A stretch of 64,000 nt of DNA from Pagrus major (lineage: Eukaryota > Chordata > Actinopteri > Spariformes > Sparidae): positions 13,087,613 through 13,151,612 of the forward strand of contig NC_133223.1 of the NCBI RefSeq assembly GCF_040436345.1, in the 5' to 3' direction. The translations under genes were made by a program, and so were the position numbers. Positions 34,450-46,700 of this stretch are shown piece after piece (the first letter of the stretch is position 1; every line of letters starts with the position of its first letter). The notes beneath the pieces are model-generated. The model did no database searches and was not told the DNA's origin. It was given only the letters and a program-made list of their open reading frames with translations.

Positions 34450-37430
34450 TGTTTTGAACATGACATGCTAAACTTGCCGTTTAACAGAATGCTGTCCTCA
34501 TATTACATTAATCTATTATTGAAGTTTTACTATACTTGTTTTGCGGACACTGAGAGCCCTTACATGGATTTTAATAGAAGCGCCATTCACAATGAAGAAA
34601 CGCGGCACGCGATGGCCCGCGCTGATGTCCGGCCTGTTCAGCATGAGCCGTGACACAGGCAGATTTACGGCGGATTAAATTTATTACAATCATTATACTG
34701 CAGACTGAAAACACCAGACTTCTGTCTGAAATATCAAAAGCATTCAGTTTGTAGAAGGAGAGATTTATTTTATTTGTAACATTTTGAGTTTCTGCTCGGC
34801 CCTATAAACCCCCTTTACTAGCCTATATATTGGCTCACTCAATCTCCTTACATATTGTATTAGTGTATTATATTAGTGCCTTATGCCTACAAACCTATAA
34901 TGATATATTCTAATGTTCAATGAAAAACCTGCACTGCTGTAACGAATGCTGTGATGTCCCGTAACATGGCTAAAAACCTCCATTTTAAGTCGTATGCGCA
35001 CGTAATGCGGACATCTCAGTTGGATCAGGACATCCGATGATAATCCCACCTCACACTGTTCCAGTGAGAATGACTACATTCACGTTGTCACTGGCCGTTA
35101 GGATAATGTTTTACTAGTTGGTAAACCTGTGGATTTTACTAAATTTTACACAACATGCTTCATGTGAATTTACACATTTAAAAAAAGAAACTTAAGAATG
35201 AGATGACTGAGGAGACGAAACTGGTTACACCTGTTTACTCAGCCGTACGGACCACAGCTCGCTTTTAATATAAAAAATAAATACATTTTTAACATGATTA
35301 CTTTATTGATCACATTTTTTGTGATGACCATGGGTATTATAACAATGGCTAAGGCCCAGTGATACTTTACCGTCCACTAAACAAACGCATGTTGCTGCAG
35401 CCTTTCTCCATTTGGCCTTGTAGGCCTTTTTTAATGATAATCCTGAATTCTCAGATTCGTTTTCGCAAATATAATTATACATATACAGGAATAAGGCCAT
35501 TTGACAAAGGTGAAATATACACAGAATGACATTACAAAGAAAACAGTAAGATTTGTGCGCAATTTTAGGATTACTTTTTCCCTGAACAGGAAGGCTTGCA
35601 TTTTTAAACATGTTTTGAAATATTCATATTTTAGAAATTCAGGCCTTTATAGTTTTATTTGAATTTAAGAAATGATATGCTTGAATATAAAATGTAGGAT
35701 TTTATACCACCAAGGCTGCAAGACAGACTTACAGAATACATTTTCCGTGTGTGTGTGTGTGTGTGTGTGTAAATATAAACCAAGTCAATGTAATTCATTA
35801 TCATTCATTTCGAAAATTATTAAATTCGTGTAACCTTTTCTTGGTGCAGTTATTTAAATATAAAGTTTGTCTGATTATTTTTTTTTTTGCGTGTTCACAA
35901 ATACAGCCGATGTGACCTAATGACGGACGGCCTGATATTCCACTTTTCACATCTTACACTTGTTGTTAGGCTTAATATTTTTTTTGCTGTTGTGATTTCT
36001 GTATATTTAGCTGCTTTTATTAAGGTCGTGCTTATTTTAATTACCAGTAAAATTATAGAATAACACATCGGTGTTGCCTGCGTTTCGCAACCACATATCC
36101 AAAAAAAGGTGAAAATGGACTTAAGTGTAAAATTATATTGTAACAATAGGAAATAACAAAGAAAAATGTGTTTCAATCGCAGGAATTAAAAAAAAAAAAG
36201 TTTTTCCTTTAATAACCATCACACACTCAGACCCTCGGTGTGTCAGTGTGCAAGAGTGCGGAACATCATCCAGTCCTGTAATTACACACTGATACACGAA
36301 ATAGACTTTTGACATTATGTGGATGTTTAGTCATTTTGAAAGATTGAATAGATGAAGATTTGAAGTTTATTTGACTCCATCCTCACTACAGGCCCAGTGT
36401 TCACACACAGAGTGACCGTGCGACCTGACTATGGAAATATTACAGAAAAGTCACTTATAAACACAATAGTGTCTCCTCATCTGAATTGAGTTGACATTTT
36501 GCAGGCTATATTTAAATTTGCGTGCCGTGACAATTAAAATATTAATGTAGAGTGATACATTTATTTTTATCCTATATTTGCCTGGCAACAGAAGGCTATA
36601 TATATGTACAGGCGTGCCATGACGTACATCCTGAATTATGGTCAGTGCTGACATCACGGATTCACTCTGTGGTCTGATCTTAGGATTTTTTTTCTTTCTT
36701 TTTCAAAATGCTTCTCTGCTCAGGAGAAATAAATAAATAAATCAAAGCATAACTGATCAATTCACGATCCACGGTTCGTCCTTTTGCTCTGACCTATTTT
36801 AATAAAGATCATTGCTGGCGATAAGCCACACATCTCACTGAGTTTCCCTGAATTTACAAGAATTTTAATTCCATTTGCTCTCACATTTGCATTTTGAATT
36901 CAGGCTTACCAGTCAGTCTCCTACAAATTGAGATGCACAGCAGAAAATAGGCCTGCACTGTACATTTAACCCAACAGCCTGCTGATGTTTGACTTTATAG
37001 ACCGAACAAGTCGTGCAACGAATGAGTCACATGAACCTCCGCAAATAAATCTCGTGCAGAGATGAAGTGACTGCCTGGCATGCGTGAGAATCACGTCCCC
37101 TTACCCGTGTCTTTATTATCGGTGATGGGGGAATACAGCTGTCAGTTCTTTAGTTTCATCAAAACATCACAATCAGGGCTGTGTTTCTCCTCTTGCGCTG
37201 TGTCTGCAGCCTGGTGAATATTTCACACGGGCCCTGTTATGCAACGTTTGTAACCTTGAAGAGGTTGCAGCATCACTGTGGTGCGGACGCGCTCTGCGGG
37301 GAAGAGGCCAGGGATTGCACTGTATTTGTCTTTTATTACTCACTTGTGTGCTTCATAAACAAGCGTGTGTCCCTAAATAGCTGGCTGACTCTGCACGTCG
37401 CTCTAAATAAAAACAAACATGGGAGTGACT
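34450..37430. other. Stretch between miR-16 and TRIM13, no gene seen
   Basis: This is where human has KCNRG. I see no BTB/T1-type frame on either strand; the open frames present are AT-rich and short. A (GT)n lies at 35745-35770, and A/T runs lie near 35880 and 36188. 34560-34670 is CpG-enriched ('cgcggcacgcgatggcccgcgc') but has no exon structure I can support. Confidence 0.45.
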
Positions 37431-37443
37431 TCAATTTCTCCGT

Positions 37444-37449
37444 TTTATT
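37444..37449 (-). terminator. trim13: Candidate TRIM13 poly(A) signal
   Basis: AATAAA on the minus strand (TTTATT on the plus), about 310 nt after the TRIM13 stop. It implies a short 3' UTR of about 330 nt. Other A/T-rich hexamers nearby could serve instead. Confidence 0.45.
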
Positions 37450-37761
37450 TGTAGAGATCGTTTGAACAAGTGTAAATGTGTCATGAGAAAAAGAAAAGAG
37501 ATTGCACATTCGTGGACAGAGTATGGGGTTAGTGTCTCTGGACTAAGGGTTGATTCTGTTTGATTCGATGGCTTGATTAGAGGTTTGACTTTTAGCAACG
37601 ACAAAATAAGGCAAAAAGAAAAGACATACAACATAAAACAGGTAAAAATGTGTTTCCATGTGGACTGAGGTGAATATCTCACTAGTTACATGCACCTCAC
37701 GGGTGACTGTGACAACGATTTGTAGCTGTGGGTGCGTGGCACAGATGCCACAGCCTAATAA

Positions 37762-38958
37762 TTAAAACAACTTACAACTGCCAATAAAATTGACAGTCGA
37801 GTCAATAAAGTTCACGATACATTCCTGACCTGCGCCCAATAAACTCGTGTACATGTCAGTCATTTCCCGCAGGTACACAGCGGTGTGGGTAAGGTGCGAG
37901 GAGACTGCAGTGAGAAGTGGTTCAACCTGCGAAGGCACGTAGGCTGCGAGGTTGTGCGGCTGCAGCAGGAGCAGCGTTGGCACCAACAGGCTCATAAATA
38001 AGGTGATCCATCTGCGCGCTGCCACCCGCGAGCCCCGCGCTCGGTAGGAGCCACTCTCGTGGGGGACTGAGATCTTGTCCACTTCCCTGAGCTTCAGCGA
38101 GTCCCACTTTTTGACGTCGAAATTGCGCACGAGGGGACCGACGTCCATGTCTTTCCGAGAGGGCAGTGGAGTCTCCTTCAGGACCCCCAACTTCTCCCGA
38201 AACTCCTGCATCTGCTGCAGAAAGCACAGGGGGTCGGTGACGCTCCTGAACGAGTCTGCGATGCTGAGCGCCCGGCTGTGCTCCTCCATCGCTGCGCTCA
38301 GCTTGGTGATCTCCGGGTCGTACGCTTGCAGCACCACCAGCTTCAGTGTTTCGAAATCGGACAGGATCTCGTTCTTTTTGCATTCGAGGGCACTGATGAG
38401 TTTGTCGAAATAGTCTGTTACCTTTTCTGCGTCCTTGGTCACCGACTGGAGCGCCCTTTTCTTACTGGCTTGTAGTGTCTCCAGGCAGGACAGGATATCT
38501 GCGCTCTGCCAGCTCTCCACTCGGTGGAGCAGCTCTTCAAACGCCTCCTTCTCTCGGTCATATGCCACCTCCAAGGAGCAGAATGTATGCCCTTTGTGGT
38601 CATCTGTAGTTGCGCAAAACCCACAAATGAGTTTCAAGTCCGTGGCGCAATATATGTTAAGAGGCTGGCTGCAGTGTTGTTTACAAACAGACATCTTCGG
38701 CAGAACCCTGATTCTGCTGTACTTCTCCACGATTCCGCGCAGAGAGTAGTTGATCTGCAGGCTGTTTGCGCCGTTGTGAGGGGTCTCTTTGCGGCATGTG
38801 GGGCATTTGAACGGTGTTCTGAACGCAGGACCTCGGTTCCCCTCCAAGAGTCCCTCCAAGCATTTCTTGCAAAAGCTGTGCGAGCACAGCAAAACCCGAG
38901 GGTCCTCGAAGAGACCGCAGCAGATCGGACACGTAAGTTCCTCTTCTAGCTGCTCCAT
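37762..38958 (-). CDS. trim13: TRIM13, ER-anchored RING/B-box E3 ubiquitin ligase
   Basis: A 398-residue protein (human 407). The RING finger has C10-C13, C25-x-H27, C30-C33 and C52-C55. The B-box 2 has C92, H95, C104, D107, C112, C115, H121 and H124. A coiled coil spans about 135-260. The FLQQMQEFREK segment is conserved, and one C-terminal membrane segment (about 317-336, WITLFMSLLVPTLLLL) anchors it in the ER. There is no SPRY domain, as expected for this subfamily. In mammals TRIM13 (RFP2) works in ER-associated degradation and ER-linked autophagy signalling. The start chosen is the ATG in 'gataccATGG', six bases after a TTTACAG acceptor; the whole CDS is in one exon, as in human. The frame stays open 137 codons further upstream, but that lies in the intron. 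It is divergent from SPRYD7. The tail after the membrane segment differs most from human. Confidence 0.96.
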   Translation of the reverse strand: MEQLEEELTCPICCGLFEDPRVLLCSHSFCKKCLEGLLEGNRGPAFRTPFKCPTCRKETPHNGANSLQINYSLRGIVEKYSRIRVLPKMSVCKQHCSQPLNIYCATDLKLICGFCATTDDHKGHTFCSLEVAYDREKEAFEELLHRVESWQSADILSCLETLQASKKRALQSVTKDAEKVTDYFDKLISALECKKNEILSDFETLKLVVLQAYDPEITKLSAAMEEHSRALSIADSFRSVTDPLCFLQQMQEFREKLGVLKETPLPSRKDMDVGPLVRNFDVKKWDSLKLREVDKISVPHESGSYRARGSRVAARRWITLFMSLLVPTLLLLQPHNLAAYVPSQVEPLLTAVSSHLTHTAVYLREMTDMYTSLLGAGQECIVNFIDSTVNFIGSCKLF

Positions 38959-38963
38959 GGTAT

Positions 38964-39627
38964 CCTGTAAACACATCACCCAGGCGTCAAATCGATGCGT
39001 CATGTAAGTAAAGAAAGCCCAATAAATCAACACTTCATAAAAACAGCTGCTACACATACGCACCCACACTCGGAGGGATGCTGCCCCGCGAGGCAGTACA
39101 GGCAATAAATTACACACGAAAATGCTGTAGCATCGCAAAGGATACAGATATTTGCAGTCATGTTCCAGCTGTGTCTGGAGTATTCCCATCTTGAAAGTGA
39201 AAACGACTCGCGTCGCTGTGCCCGCGTAAAAGCTTGGCACGGGCTCTGCCAAAGCCTCCGTGTGCCCATCTAGCGTTAAACAACATCCTGCTGTTTGGTG
39301 TCTGTGACCAGCTGGAGGTGTACAAAAAGCTCGAAGCCGCGTCCCAAAAACAGGCAGGATATAAGTCAAAATCTTTAATCTAACTTTATAGACGCAGACT
39401 GTGAGAGCAAACGATTTTCTCCTAGCTTTGTATCACACAGAAGCAGGTCAGTGGTTAGCTGAGCTGAGCCCTGAATTACAGCCGTCTAACCAATCCAATG
39501 CGACAAATTATCGACAAACAGGGTTCGCGTTTGCGTTGCTCCTGTTGGCAAGGTACTGAAGTAGGGCTGTGACAGATTTTGCAAGCGCATAGTAACATGC
39601 AACTACTGGACCAAAAGAATCACTCAC
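38964..39627 (-). other. trim13: TRIM13 5' UTR intron (inferred)
   Basis: On the minus strand the donor is CAGCTG|GTGAGT, with the last exon base at 39628; the acceptor is GTGTTTACAG|GATACC, with the first exon base at 38964. The acceptor's pyrimidine tract is weak. It would place a 5' UTR exon of unknown length starting upstream of 39628. Two tandem CCAAT words (39490-39499) lie inside it. Confidence 0.55.
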
Positions 39628-40611
39628 CAGCTGCTGAGACGCACAGTGCAACGCAATCATGGCGCTTGTTGCTGTGCAGACTTCGCCCTTTCCGGGTAAA
39701 GAGTTAACCGTTTCAGAGGCGCACAGGAGATTCAAACACAGCTGTTTCTTATGTAAACCCGCGCAGATAAACCGGGAGATGTACCAGTACGCATCCAACG
39801 TGAGAGCAACGCGTACCGAGAGTCTTTTTGTCAACTTAATTTCAAGTGTTGGGATGTTTACGTTTCTGTCGCGGCTGGGTAATTTGCAGAGGGTCCCTGC
39901 CGCTCGGATGGGGGAGGGGCTGTTGCTATGCAAAACATTACAGCGTGAAAAACTGTCAACTAGGTTTTAGTCCCATCTTTGCATCACGGGCTTTCTACAC
40001 TGGCCCACTTGAGTCGCCCGTGCGAGTGCTTGTCAGTATAATACATCTGTAAACAGTTAACACGATAAGAGGCAGCAGCTGAAGGCGCCCAGCTGCATCA
40101 GCTGATATCAAAAAAGTGAACTTCACTGCGCTGTAGCACCGAGCAGACAAGTGGCACAGTCTCTTGGCCCCGTGAGATAACAGATACTGAGAAAGCCGAT
40201 CTGCGGCGCACATCAGCAACACTGTTTTTGGCTTCACGTTTCAGCCAGCTGAGGATGCTCTTCATGATAAGTGGCCAACTCAGCGTCTGTCCACCAAACA
40301 TTTGATACATTTTCTAGAAAACCCACTTTATTTCCACTTGTGGTTATGTAACATCGATATCCAATAGTTACTTAGTCACGTGTAGAAATTTTGACCTTGA
40401 TTTTCTTCCCTTGTTTCCATGCCATCAGGAGCAACTGCCTATCTTTGCCGCTGTGATTGGATACAGTCGGGTAGCAGGGGCTTATGCAGCTCCGGGCTCT
40501 GCCGCGGGGTGTCGCTGTTGCGTCGGGGCATCCTGACGTTTCGACGTCGAGCACTCTTTGGTCTGCTGCTAGGAGTTTGTTTCCGGATGTTCAGCTAGTG
40601 TCGGAGCAAGA
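39628..40611. promoter_or_regulatory. Divergent TRIM13 / SPRYD7 upstream region
   Basis: About 1 kb separates the inferred TRIM13 5' exon (minus) from the SPRYD7 ATG (plus). It is CpG-richer than the flanks and has a GGGGAGGGGC Sp1-type box near 39910, an octamer-like ATGCAAAA near 39928, a CCAAT box in reverse (ATTGG, 40456-40460) and no repeat. In human the same two genes are also divergent. Exact start sites cannot be placed. Confidence 0.5.
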
Positions 40612-40717
40612 ATGGCTGCGATGTTTACGTGTTGTCTAGGCTGCTGCGGAGATGGCGGAACGGGGCATATTCCCCTCAAAGAAATGCCGACCGTTCAGCT
40701 AGACACCCACCACATGG
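40612..40717 (+). CDS. spryd7: SPRYD7 exon 1, coding part
   Basis: Codes residues 1-35 plus one base. It carries the Cys-rich CCLGCC motif and GGTGHIPLKEM. The donor is ATGG|GTAAGG, phase 1. Confidence 0.95.
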
Positions 40718-43700
40718 GTAAGGAAGTTTGACTTTCATCCTCACAGCTGGCGTTTAGGCAGTTGGTGTCCGCGTGAGTCCAGTTGGCTGTGTGTGACATG
40801 ATGTTTTGCTACTTCCGCTGTGACTATTAGCTACGTGAGCTAGCCGAGAGCTAGTTGTTGTGTAGTGACCTATGCTGTCAGATCTGTTTTAAGTACCATG
40901 GAGTGGTTTTTGTTTGTTGTTCTAACATTATCCACTTAATTTACTCCCTGTAAGGTTATCTGTGTTAAATATAGTGCGACCTGACGTTAATACCAACAGA
41001 CAGGGCAGCTCGTGACATCTGAACTCTAGACACTGGTGATCGACGTTTCCCCTTCTTTCAGTAGCTGAACCAAAGATATGCCCTCCACACATGTTGTCAA
41101 ACACATACAAGAACTCTGCTTTAATAATTTGTGTCTGAGGTGTTTTCACCAGTTCAATTACCTCGTTAAAAATCTTCCCCCACGTTGAGAAGAAGATTTT
41201 TCATTTCAAATTTGTAACCTTTGGACTCAAAATGTCTCCTTCACTGAAAAGTTTATTCTTTTTGTATACTGGACCATGATTGGCTACCAAACTAGCTGTG
41301 ATGTCATAAAAATCCTGCTCATAGGTCCACGTCTTATACTGAGATGAAAGGTAAACACAGAGAAACTTTATTGTCGTGTTTATTATCAGTATCCAAGAAC
41401 TGCAACTGATTTACAGGCTAATGAACATAAACTTACTTATAATAGAGAATTCAAATTACCAATCATCAGTCTGCTCACTGCTAAACTGATAAGTCAATTG
41501 GCCGATCCACAAAAAATCAATCCGAAACAATTCTGATAATTATTCTATTCATCTTTTGTCGTTGATTATGGAGAAATCTCAAACATTCTTTGTTTCCAGC
41601 TTCAGGTGTGAGGAATTGCTGCCTAATTGAATAACTTTGGGTTTTTCTTTAAATAAAATAAGCCCTTTGAAATTGTCATCTTGGGCTTAGGAAATGGGGG
41701 GGTTAGGAAATAGCTTCAATATTTACTGACATTTTATAAACTAAACAATTGACTAATCATAATAGTGAGTGGCTAAATTATTTTCTTGAATTATTCTGTG
41801 TTTTAACTTAAACATCTTTTCTTGCCTTTCTGTTGCAGGCACAGATGTTGTCATTGTAAAGAGCGGCCGGAGGATATGTGGCACTGGAGGCTGTCTGGCC
41901 AACGCTCCTCTGCACCAGAACAAAAGTTATTTTGAGTTTAAGATCCAGTCCACTGGTAAGTGCCTGGCTTGTAGCTCCAGCCTTATTTTCTTCCCAGACT
42001 GAAATTTTCTGGTGCATTCCGAGAGACAGTTATTGATACAGACACGCTACTGTTTTTAGTAGCAGCACCATCTTGTGACTGCACGCTCACTTATAGAGTT
42101 CTGTTTACTTAGAAAGACCGGGAAAATGTAAAGAACAAGAATTTTTTTTCTTCTTCACACTGCTCCACATCTACAGACACAGCTACAGACTGTTTTTTAT
42201 TAGCATTCAGTTGTGAAGCTGTTATTCATCTGAAAATTGCTAATACATTTGTTATTGCAGATTACCTTTGTTATAAATATAAAGACGTTTTAGTCTTTGT
42301 GGTTACAAGAGTGTTTTAGAACCGCGGATACTCAGTGCTGTGCTTTGTGTTTAGGTGTGTGGGGAATTGGTGTGGCTACGCAGAAAGTGAATCTTAATCA
42401 AGTGCCTTTGGGCAGAGACACAAACAGCCTTGTCCTGAGGCATGATGGGTCTGTGTACCACAATAATGAAGAGAAGAATCGGCTACCCGCAAACAGCCTT
42501 CCTCAGGAGGGGGACATTGTGGTAAGTGCAAAATTAATTTTACTTGCTCCTGAATTTAAATCTGATGACCATATCCTTGAATCATATGAGCCAGTTGGTT
42601 TCTTTGAGGGCTCAGATGGTTTCATTTAGACTAGAGTATATGTGCTTCACTAATGATTACTGAGATCTTACTCCCTTATTGTTATTAGTTTCGCCTGTAC
42701 TCATATTGAGCTGTTTCATGCGAGTGAATCAAACCATTCACACTAATTATCTGCTAGAGGCCTGCTGGCCCTGTGAGTCCTGCTGTAGAAATTAATATTA
42801 TGAGGTTGGCCATGGCTGACATCGATATTCACATGGTTTAATGTGGGCTGGATAGCCTTGTGTTTATGCACCAAATTACTATGTGGCGCCAGTTTATTAA
42901 TCATAAAGAATTTTTTATACATTGAAAAACCTTTGTGAAATTTTGTTACAAGGCTTGTCGTTCAGGACCTCGAAATCATTTTTTAAAATGGGATGTTAAT
43001 GAGCACAGACTTGGGATCTGGAAAAATGGATTACGGGAGTGGGCTGGGGCATCAGAGAATCCTGCGGGTGCAGGCAGCTACAGTGCAAAATCCAGCAGGG
43101 GCTGGCACACATGCAGACCTGTATCTATCACTGTCAGCAGGCATGTCGTCATCTGCACAAATTGGTGTTTGACAGCTTGTACCTCACATAATAAGACAAA
43201 TCTTGATTGTCTTTTTCCCAAACCTAAAATATAATTAGTTAAAAACCTAGTCGTGGTAATTTTCTGACACTATATGTTCCTTCTAGTCTTGCCTCAAAAA
43301 CAACAACGATAAGTCTTGACAAACATTTGGATCGTGCAATAAGGCATCCCTGCTTGGTTCTTTGATGGGAATGTAGTTATTTTAATGCTAGGGCTAGCCT
43401 CATCATATACAAATGTTCAACCAAGAAAAGTTCCCCCAGACACTATTTTGTAGAGGCAAAGTGGCTGGTTCCGAGGATCAGCGCTGCCCGACACGATTGT
43501 GATTGGTTGAAGGAGCTACAATCAAGCCAGAATGATAATGGGTTCAGCCAGACTTTTCTCCAGGACTGACACAGCACTAAAACAAAGTGTGGAGTTAGGA
43601 CTGGCTGTAAGAGACTATGGTCCTTCTGAAGACACCACAACAGCTTAAAAATGCTACTGGAACTTAAACTTGGTAACTTGGCGACCCCTCGAGTCCTTTA

Positions 43701-46700
43701 GTGGCAGTACTGTATTTATGTGACCTTTACCAAAGAGAGCCCACAACCCACAAACATATAGTTACTCAGACAGCAAAGACATGTATACAAATATACTTGT
43801 CATATTGTCAATTGAGCATTTTTGCATGAATAAACTTGTGTAAAGAGAAGTATTTTCTCATGATGCAGGCCAACCAACTGGTAAATGCTGCTTTTATTGT
43901 TATCACACAACTGAACAAAAAGGTTGGCTGAACTTAATTTTAAACTGATTTGCATGTTGGTACAATATTATATAAGATGCTGCCAGCAGTGATGTTTGCA
44001 TGCAGATACACATTTTACTGTTCAAGATCGTTTGCATGAGAGCTGTGATTGTTCATGAGCCAGGAAAAACAAACTCTGACTTTGTTTAACACTGAAATAT
44101 TTTTAGTGTGAGGCTTCATTTGTGATTCAAGCTATTAACACATATTTCAGTGCAACTTTATCTTTGGCAAACACATTGACCATGAACGCCAATCTTAGAC
44201 TGATTTTCTCTCATTTTAAATGCATATACATTACTTCATTGTACTTGCTCAATCAGCACAGTGGCTATGTGCTGATAACTAATATAATGTATTTCCAAAA
44301 TCCTTGATATCTAAAGAAATTGACTGTAAGCTACATTTTGGATTCATCAGAAAATATTTAGTCATGTTTTTATGTCTCATTTTGTTTCAGATGCATTTTA
44401 TACTTGAAGGGGCGCATTGTTGACCATAATTATAATGTAAGCTCAAGACACCATGGTCCAGTATGACAAGGTGTAACTGCACGAAGAAGAGACAGAAAAA
44501 GAAAACTGGGGGGAAAAAAAACAGGGGTTTCACGATTTCAATTCTAAATCAAAAATTGTTCAAAATGAGCTTTCAATTTTGATCATCAAATTCAAAGGCG
44601 GTATCGGCGACATCCCAACATCCCCCTCTGTGCAGAAAGCTGGAAATTTGAAAAAGACGAAACAGCTAACTTGCTCTTTGAGAAGAGGGTTCAGTCGTGG
44701 GGGAATAACTGAACTGATAACATTGCCAGAGATACTTTATTCAATTGCTTGTTTACTTGGGACAGGTTTGAGAAACTGAACTTTTAAACAAATTCAATTT
44801 CTGTCTGTTGTTTATTTATTGAATCACTGAAGGATGTTTATCTTTGTTTAACTCTGAATTCTCTATTTTTGGTGAATATTACTTGTCTAACCATAACCTG
44901 CAAAAAGTCTTTTTTAAAAGTTTAAAAACGTAACTGACAGTTGCCAGGGCATAAAACCAGTGATCTGCTGATCTTAACAAATCCATATGTGAGTCTAACA
45001 ATAGCTCAGACATCTGTGGTAGAATTAATCATAGACAAAACTAAACTATTAAGCTTTCCCAAGCTTTTCCTGCTCCTCTTGACTTCAGATGGTCACGGGA
45101 ATGTGGACTCAATGTTTTTTCTATTAATGGGTTACAGTCACAAACTTCAAATAGCCAGACTTTATGAATGCTTCATCTTTTATGGTTCAGCTAGCTTTGG
45201 ATATGTAATCATATCACATGCAAATACAGTGATTAATTCCAGTCTTGTTTGTGTTCCTCAGGGCATCACATATGACCACGTGGAGCTGAATTTATATCTG
45301 AATGGAAAGAACATGCATTGTCCTGCCTCAGGGATCCGAGGCACTGTATTCCCTGTTGTTTATGGTAAGTTTAGTTAGTTGTTGGTTTGATTTGCTGCCT
45401 TGGTTACCAAGGTTTGTTAATTATTATTATTATGTGACCATTATTGAACAACTTTCTCAGAAACGCCATTAAGGCAGTTACAATTTTATTCCACTAGAGG
45501 GCTGTATTTGTAAATTTTTACATAACACTGCTCATGTTGTATTTTTTATTCACATATTTATCCACAAACAGATTCCACACATCTAAGACTGAGTAATGTG
45601 GACTAATCCAAACAAAGTCTCTAGCAGGGAGGGTTAGTCAGGAACAGACATGATGATTTTCTTGTTTTGTCTTGTCCTCTTTGGTTGATGTAAAACTTGT
45701 TGGTGAAATCACCAGGTGATTTAATGTTGGGTGGGGTGGGGGGGGCATGGAGGCTTTCTGTACTTAGTGGCAGCTTTGCCTGTTCCTGTCCTACAGCAAG
45801 ACTAATGCAGAAAAACAGTAACTTGTGACTCATTTGGTTGAGCTTTCTCTCGCAAACACCCTCTGTTTTTAGAGCACCGCAAATGTTTCAGAGCTAGAAA
45901 ATGTATCAGTGTAATCAGAAAGTCACTCTGGGTGCCCTCTTAAATATCATTACAAACTTTTCACTTAATTTTCTGTTGTGTGGTATTTTTTACGGCCTAA
46001 TTAATGTTTAAAGTGCAAGAACAACTTTTTTGGCTGAATGTCACTTCACTATTTTCTAACAAGCATCGGCAAACATGCTTCATTCTCACTTAACCATAAG
46101 AACCTTGTTAATCTGGTATGTTTTCTGATTAAACGGCAACTACCTGTGCATGATTGAATACCAGTGATGCCATAAAATATAGATTTTTCAAAGATTCTAT
46201 CAGTGTAGTTTGAGTAAGGTTTATAATTAGTCTGAATAAAAATGACTGAAGATTTAATTAAGCTAAGAATAGAAAACCGTATGATTATAACCTAAATTAG
46301 TTCTATGAGCTGCAGTGGAACAGCTACATTTTTGTTACTCCCCTTATATTATAATCTACAACAATGTCCTCTTTGTCTTATCAGGTTTTTGAGAAGTCTT
46401 TAAATATTCCTACATAAAACCTACGTCTGCCTCTGCTACATACATTTATACTTACCTGTAATGCTTGAATAAGAAAAAGATTAATGTGTCCAAAATCAGC
46501 CTTCAGTTTGGTTAAAAAAAAAAATAAATAACTAAAAGAGTTTTTAAAAGCATTACATTTTTGTATCAGACATCTGTAGGCATCCTAGCTTTATCTGTAC
46601 CTCCTAGCTTTGTTTCCAAGTGCTTCAGAGTTTGTGTTGGTTTATATTATTGTTTTTAACTTTGCTTTAGAAAGCTGTTGCATATAAAGTAGCTTTATGG

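Noticed and set aside
44941..45378. 145-codon frame ending in SPRYD7 exon 4
   Set aside because: Only the last part is the true exon (after the TTCCTCAG acceptor); the upstream part is intron read-through.
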